Assembly: GCF_018139145.2 (NCBI RefSeq)
Contig: NC_059500.1
Span: forward strand, 55,765,580 to 55,829,579
From: Gymnogyps californianus
Taxonomy: Eukaryota; Chordata; Aves; Accipitriformes; Cathartidae
DNA length: 64,000 bases
Direction of reading: 5' to 3'
Positions within the stretch are counted from its first letter, which is position 1, and the number at the start of each line of letters is the position of its first letter. A program made the translations under genes and the position numbers. Of this stretch, positions 61,934 through 64,000 are shown in pieces. Under the pieces are notes generated by a model. It was not told the origin of the DNA. It saw nothing but the letters and a program-made list of their open reading frames with translations, and searched no databases.

Positions 61934-64000
61934 CTGGAAGAAAGAAAAGGAAGAATAAAATAGGTAAATGGCAAGCATTTGCATTTCAGAATGAAGTGCA
62001 CAAACTAGCATTTTCCTAATTCCTCTCCCTATCCTTTAATGTCACCTAGACAGTGAAAGCTTTGCCAGAACTCCATTTCAGAAGTTCAGAAGGAAAGGGT
62101 AAGTTCTTGCTGTGACACATAGGACATCCTGTGTTTATGGTTTCTTGTACAGTAAGCTATGTCTTTGAGAAGGCAGTCTTCCTATCTCTATTTTTTTTTT
62201 TTAAATATGTAATTCCCAGTTACAAATGAATTAATATCTTTGCTTGATGTAATGAAAAGCAGGAATCTCTCAAGAAAGCAGCTCCCCTCTCTGCTGTGAA
62301 GAATCAGATTTTGGAACGGGTAAGGAATCACTCAGAGGTGATAAAAACAAGTAAACTGGCAAATAAAACCAACAACTGAAGTTCATACATTCCTAGCTTA
62401 TAGCAACAAAATGGCATATATTTCTAGATTATACAAATCAAAAAGCAGTATCAATGAACCTGAGTAAATACAAACACGAAATTTTGAACCATAATTCTAG
62501 AAACTGACGTTTTTTAGTAATGAATATGAATAATGCTTTAAGATACAGCATACTTGCTGTTTACTAGCCTCTGTACATGGACAGATCACTAAACTTAAAA
62601 AAGCATCTTTAATTTCTGTGGGGAATTTGGCAGCATAGATGGTCTTCCAAGTTCGAACCCCAACAATTCTGGTAGGAGAGTCAAAATGCTAATAGAAAAC
62701 TTTTTCTCCAGTGAAGTCTATGGCAAGTCTGAGATTTCAGCTAGACTTGGATTACATACATTCTGGCATCATGATTATGTCTATTTCACGTCTCATTTTC
62801 CCAGTTTGGTATAGGATTCTCACTGTTTGTCCTCTGCGTGTAAGGAATAAGACAAGAGTTGGTGGAAGCATGCTGGCTTCCAATGAGAAATAATGAGAAC
62901 TACTCATGGGCTTTCATGCTTTCTTTTTGTCGGTGACAGTCAGAACCTAAACACAAAATCACCCTGTCCTTATCACAGATATCTCCTCAGCACCATTGTC
63001 AGCTGAAAATGTGGAGCAGCTTTGGAGAATGTTGTCGTTAAGTCAGACAGCCCATCTTCCATTTGTTGTATCGCAAGAACTGGAAAACTGTGGGTGATTC
63101 TCCTTATTGCCATGTGTCACAATGTGACAATACTCTTCAACTACACAGTCCAAGCTACTTTGCTAACCAACACATGCTACATGGGTCATGACATACCTTA
63201 GCAAAAAACTAGCACGTAACTTGCCTTTCCCTTTGTTCAGAATAGTACTCCTGCCTGCCACACTAATGCACTTTCTTTCTTACCTTCTTAAATGCAATTT
63301 CTGCTCTGCCAAATTCTCTCCAAGATGATATTAGGAAAAGCTAAGTGAAAGAGAGAAATATATTGGTAACCTCCACTGAATTATGCTTGGGGGAATGACC
63401 TATTAAATGAAGGATATTATCAATATTACATCTGCCAGAGGTGAAGAAATACACATAGGGGAGGCTGCATAATCCAGTCATTGCTTCATTAATCTGCAGC
63501 CCAGCAGAAGATGTCACAAATCCATATAATGTCCCTGAGCAGTGGATTTTACATTTAGATGTGACTGGAGATGAAAGATATGTAAAATCACAAACAGAGA
63601 GCTCTCTGCTGACTGCACAACCAAGGAAGCATTATTCCAGCAAGTACTGTACCGAAGAACTAAAGCTTGTGCCATTTATGCTCAGGCAGTTTTAGGGATC
63701 TTGCTTACATGTGTATTAAACCCATCAGCACTGAGGAAGAAGAGAGGCAAATGCTGACTCCTGCAGAGATGAAGGTGATGACTGATTTTTTAAAGCAGGA
63801 AGGTGGGGAGATGATCAAAAGAGGTTCCTTCACACAGGCATGAATTGTAGACCCATTGCTGACCACTGCGTAAGTGCTACTGCCTGCCAGCATCTGTACC
63901 CTCCAAAAGCCTGAGAGGAAGCAATAAGGAGCATTTCCACTTGGCAGTTAGCAGGGGTGTCAGGGCAGCACATACTGCTGTCTTTTAAGTAACAGGACAG
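61934..64000 (-). other. Upstream DOCK8 intron, cut by the window end
   Basis: 2.1 kb with no DOCK8 exon that I can recognise. It should be part of the intron before exon a, with the preceding exon beyond base 64000. A small splice-flanked open stretch at 63284-63340 cannot join exon a in frame. Confidence 0.7.

Noticed and set aside
63284..63340. 57-base open stretch with a good acceptor (polypyrimidine, cacttag) and donor (gtaaga) on the minus strand, upstream of DOCK8 exon a
   Set aside because: Joining it to exon a needs a frame that contains a TAA stop near its start, and the peptide does not match the DOCK8 segment expected there. Probably a chance pair of splice-like sites.

Overview
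This window looks like bird nuclear DNA, probably from a neoavian chromosome Z. It holds a 5'-truncated CR1 retrotransposon, two copies of a roughly 970-base dispersed repeat that I recognise from bird genomes, and compact introns. The central gene is DOCK8, which is Z-linked in chicken (established knowledge).

Layout from right to left, which is the direction of transcription. From 61933 down to 26558 the minus strand carries 25 consecutive internal exons of DOCK8. DOCK8 is a DOCK-C family guanine nucleotide exchange factor for CDC42. All 24 introns between them are GT-AG, all junction phases agree, and the joined exons give 3,409 nt (1,136 whole codons) with no stop or frameshift. They cover the DHR-1 (C2-like) membrane-binding domain, the long helical armadillo-like middle, and the first part of the DHR-2 catalytic domain. 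The N-terminal exons lie beyond base 64000. The C-terminal exons, which encode most of the DHR-2 GEF domain (about 400 residues), are absent.

DOCK8 stops just before a run of exactly 500 N (24988-25487). That length is a typical placeholder for an assembly gap of unknown size. I recognise no DOCK8 3' exon to the left of it, so sequence is probably missing there or the join is wrong.

Left of the gap, 1-24987 has no coding exon that I can support. Its one clear landmark is a strong CpG island at about 22300-23480, with two consensus splice donors on the minus strand. This suggests the first non-coding exon of a gene transcribed leftward, whose long first intron would fill most of 1-22000. In mammals KANK1 lies directly downstream of DOCK8 in the same orientation, so a KANK1 promoter is the natural guess, but no KANK1 coding sequence is visible.

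Mobile and repeat content: putative solo LTRs at 8228-9197 and 47096-48072 in the same orientation, the second antisense inside a DOCK8 intron; a CR1 3' fragment at 53263-53822; a 71-base tandem duplication; two adjacent small hairpins; several poly-C or G-quadruplex-prone tracts; and a short AAT microsatellite. I found no tRNA, rRNA, CRISPR array or bacterial-type system.
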